From positions 558,001 through 622,000 of the forward strand of contig JAWZYV010016058.1 of the NCBI GenBank assembly GCA_038373885.1: DNA of 64,000 nt. The letters are read 5' to 3'. Shown piece after piece: positions 63,181 to 64,000 of the stretch. The stretch is from Cheiracanthium punctorium (lineage: Eukaryota > Arthropoda > Arachnida > Araneae > Cheiracanthiidae). Both the position numbers and the translations under genes were made by a program. Under the pieces are notes generated by a model. The model did not search any database, was not told the DNA's origin, and saw only the letters and a list, made by a program, of their open reading frames with translations. The number at the start of each line of letters is the position of its first letter. Within the stretch, counting starts at the first letter, position 1.

Positions 63181-64000
63181 CGGCGACATACACCTCGCCT
63201 TCCAGCTCTCGTCGCCTATTTATTCGCGATCGAAAAACAAATACAAACTTTTTAATTGATACTGGCAGTGACTGTTCTCTAATTCCAGCTTCACGGTGTG
63301 ACAAGCTGACTACTCCCACCCAAACCTTTGTTGCTGCAAACGGTACTAGTATACATGTGTATCAACAAAAATTACTATCTTTAGATCTAGGGCTACGTAA
63401 ACAATTTGATTTTCCATTTTATGTATGTAATGTTCAATGTGCTATCATTGGTGCTGATTTTTTACATAATTTCAATTTGCAACCTGATCTTAGAAATCGT
63501 CGTTTAAATGACACTTGCACATATTTAAATTCTCATGGTATTCTTAATAATGCTAGTATATATTCTGTGAAATCTTTATTTTGTGAAAATATTTATTCTG
63601 AGTTATTAAATTTATTTCCTACTATTGTTAAAGCTCCATGTGCAAACCAAACTGTCAAACATTCTGTAGAACAACACATTGAAACATTTGGTTCTCCTGT
63701 TTTTGCTAAACCACGTCGGCTTGCACCCGATCGGTTAAAAATTGCAAAAATGGAGTTTCAACATATGTTGGACTTAGGCCATATACGCCCATCCAATAGC
63801 AACTATGCATCGCCATTGCACATCGTCCCGAAAAAGGATTCAACTGATTGGCGTCCTGTTGGCGATTACAGAGCCCTTAACGCTCGGACTAAAAAAGATA
63901 AGTATCCAATTCCTAGCATTACCGATTTTACAAGTGAGCTCCATGAGACCAACATATTCTCCCATGTAGATTTAGTAAAAGTGTTCCATCAAATTCCGAT
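62997..64000 (+). CDS. pol: Ty3/gypsy pol, 5' part: protease and start of reverse transcriptase (partial)
   Basis: An open frame in the -1 register to gag starts after TAA 62994-62996 and stays open to the window end. It encodes an aspartic protease with FLIDTGSDCSLIPAS (catalytic Asp codon at 63258) and CAIIGADFLHNFNL. After a linker comes the RT: FAKPRRLAPDRLKIAKMEF, NYASPLHIVPKKD, WRPVGDYRALNARTKKDKYP and motif A HVDLVKVFHQIPI (Asp at 63969). The rest of RT, RNase H and integrase should follow to the right. No ATG is needed if pol is made as a gag-pol fusion by ribosomal frameshifting at 63156-63162. No stop or indel is seen across about 330 codons, so this copy is young apart from the gag homopolymer. 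Gypsy of the mag-like type rather than BEL/Pao or copia, from the protease and RT motifs. Confidence 0.9.
63156..63162 (+). promoter_or_regulatory. -1 ribosomal frameshift heptamer GGGAAAC
   Basis: In the gag frame the bases are grouped G-GGA-AAC, exactly the X-XXY-YYZ phase needed for tandem -1 slippage. The gag stop lies 15 bases downstream and pol is the -1 frame. A GC-rich stretch ('ccccggcaaggagtagcggc') follows within a few bases and could supply a stimulatory structure. Confidence 0.65.

Overview
This window looks like non-coding, AT-rich nuclear DNA of an animal, most likely an arthropod and plausibly a spider or other arachnid. The organism call is an inference. It rests on low GC, long (TA)n tracts, no bacterial-type gene packing, and a mix of Tc1/mariner, pogo-like, hAT-like, piggyBac-like, Helitron, Ty3/gypsy and non-LTR sequence. 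I could not identify any host gene with confidence. At most there are one candidate exon (about 41.05-41.35 kb) and two TATA-type promoter candidates (about 35.6 and 49.6 kb).

Layout. 0-13 kb: an edge-truncated long-TIR MITE (1-580), a 92-bp perfect palindrome (2233-2324), a second MITE (about 5356-5735), a local 132-bp direct duplication (6635/7571) and a TTAA-flanked piggyBac-like MITE (12448-12713). 13.7-15.5 kb: a broken RNase H end of a non-LTR retrotransposon and a 40-base poly-T run. 17.3-20.2 kb: a cluster holding a second copy of the first MITE, a TIR element carrying a tRNA-derived SINE and a 33-bp tandem repeat, and a second copy of the 5.4-kb MITE that ends in a 160-bp (TA)n tract. 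23.7 kb: another tRNA-like SINE. 28-29 kb: a TIR element with AAAATGATC subterminal repeats. 29.3-30.9 kb: a complete Tc1-like transposon with an intact 346-residue DD34E transposase, inserted in a (TA)n microsatellite. 31.9-33.1 kb: a pogo/Tigger-like deletion derivative next to another MITE. 35.2 kb: an LTR-like, TATA-bearing stretch. 36.5-38.4 kb: a 1.9-kb TIR element. 38.9-39.9 kb: a Helitron protein relic on the minus strand. 41.8-43.2 kb: a second, different complete Tc1-like transposon, also with an intact 346-residue ORF. 48.4 kb: a Ty3/gypsy reverse transcriptase fragment. 52.1-52.6 kb: a mariner deletion derivative with both TIRs and a transposase N-terminus. 55.2 kb: a relic of a hAT-like transposase. 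55.7-56.3 kb: a 563-bp fold-back with arms of about 220 bp. 61.9-64.0 kb: the 5' end of a Ty3/gypsy element (LTR, gag, protease and the start of RT), running off the window, with a 165-bp hAT-like MITE inside its LTR.

The only intact protein genes are the two Tc1 transposases and, apart from one homopolymer frameshift in gag, the gypsy gag-pol. The gypsy element shows a mechanistically readable signal: gag and pol overlap in a -1 relation, and a G-GGA-AAC heptamer sits in the correct phase 15 bases before the gag stop. Everything else is decayed or non-autonomous. The window is best read as a record of transposition, much of it aimed at TA or TTAA targets.
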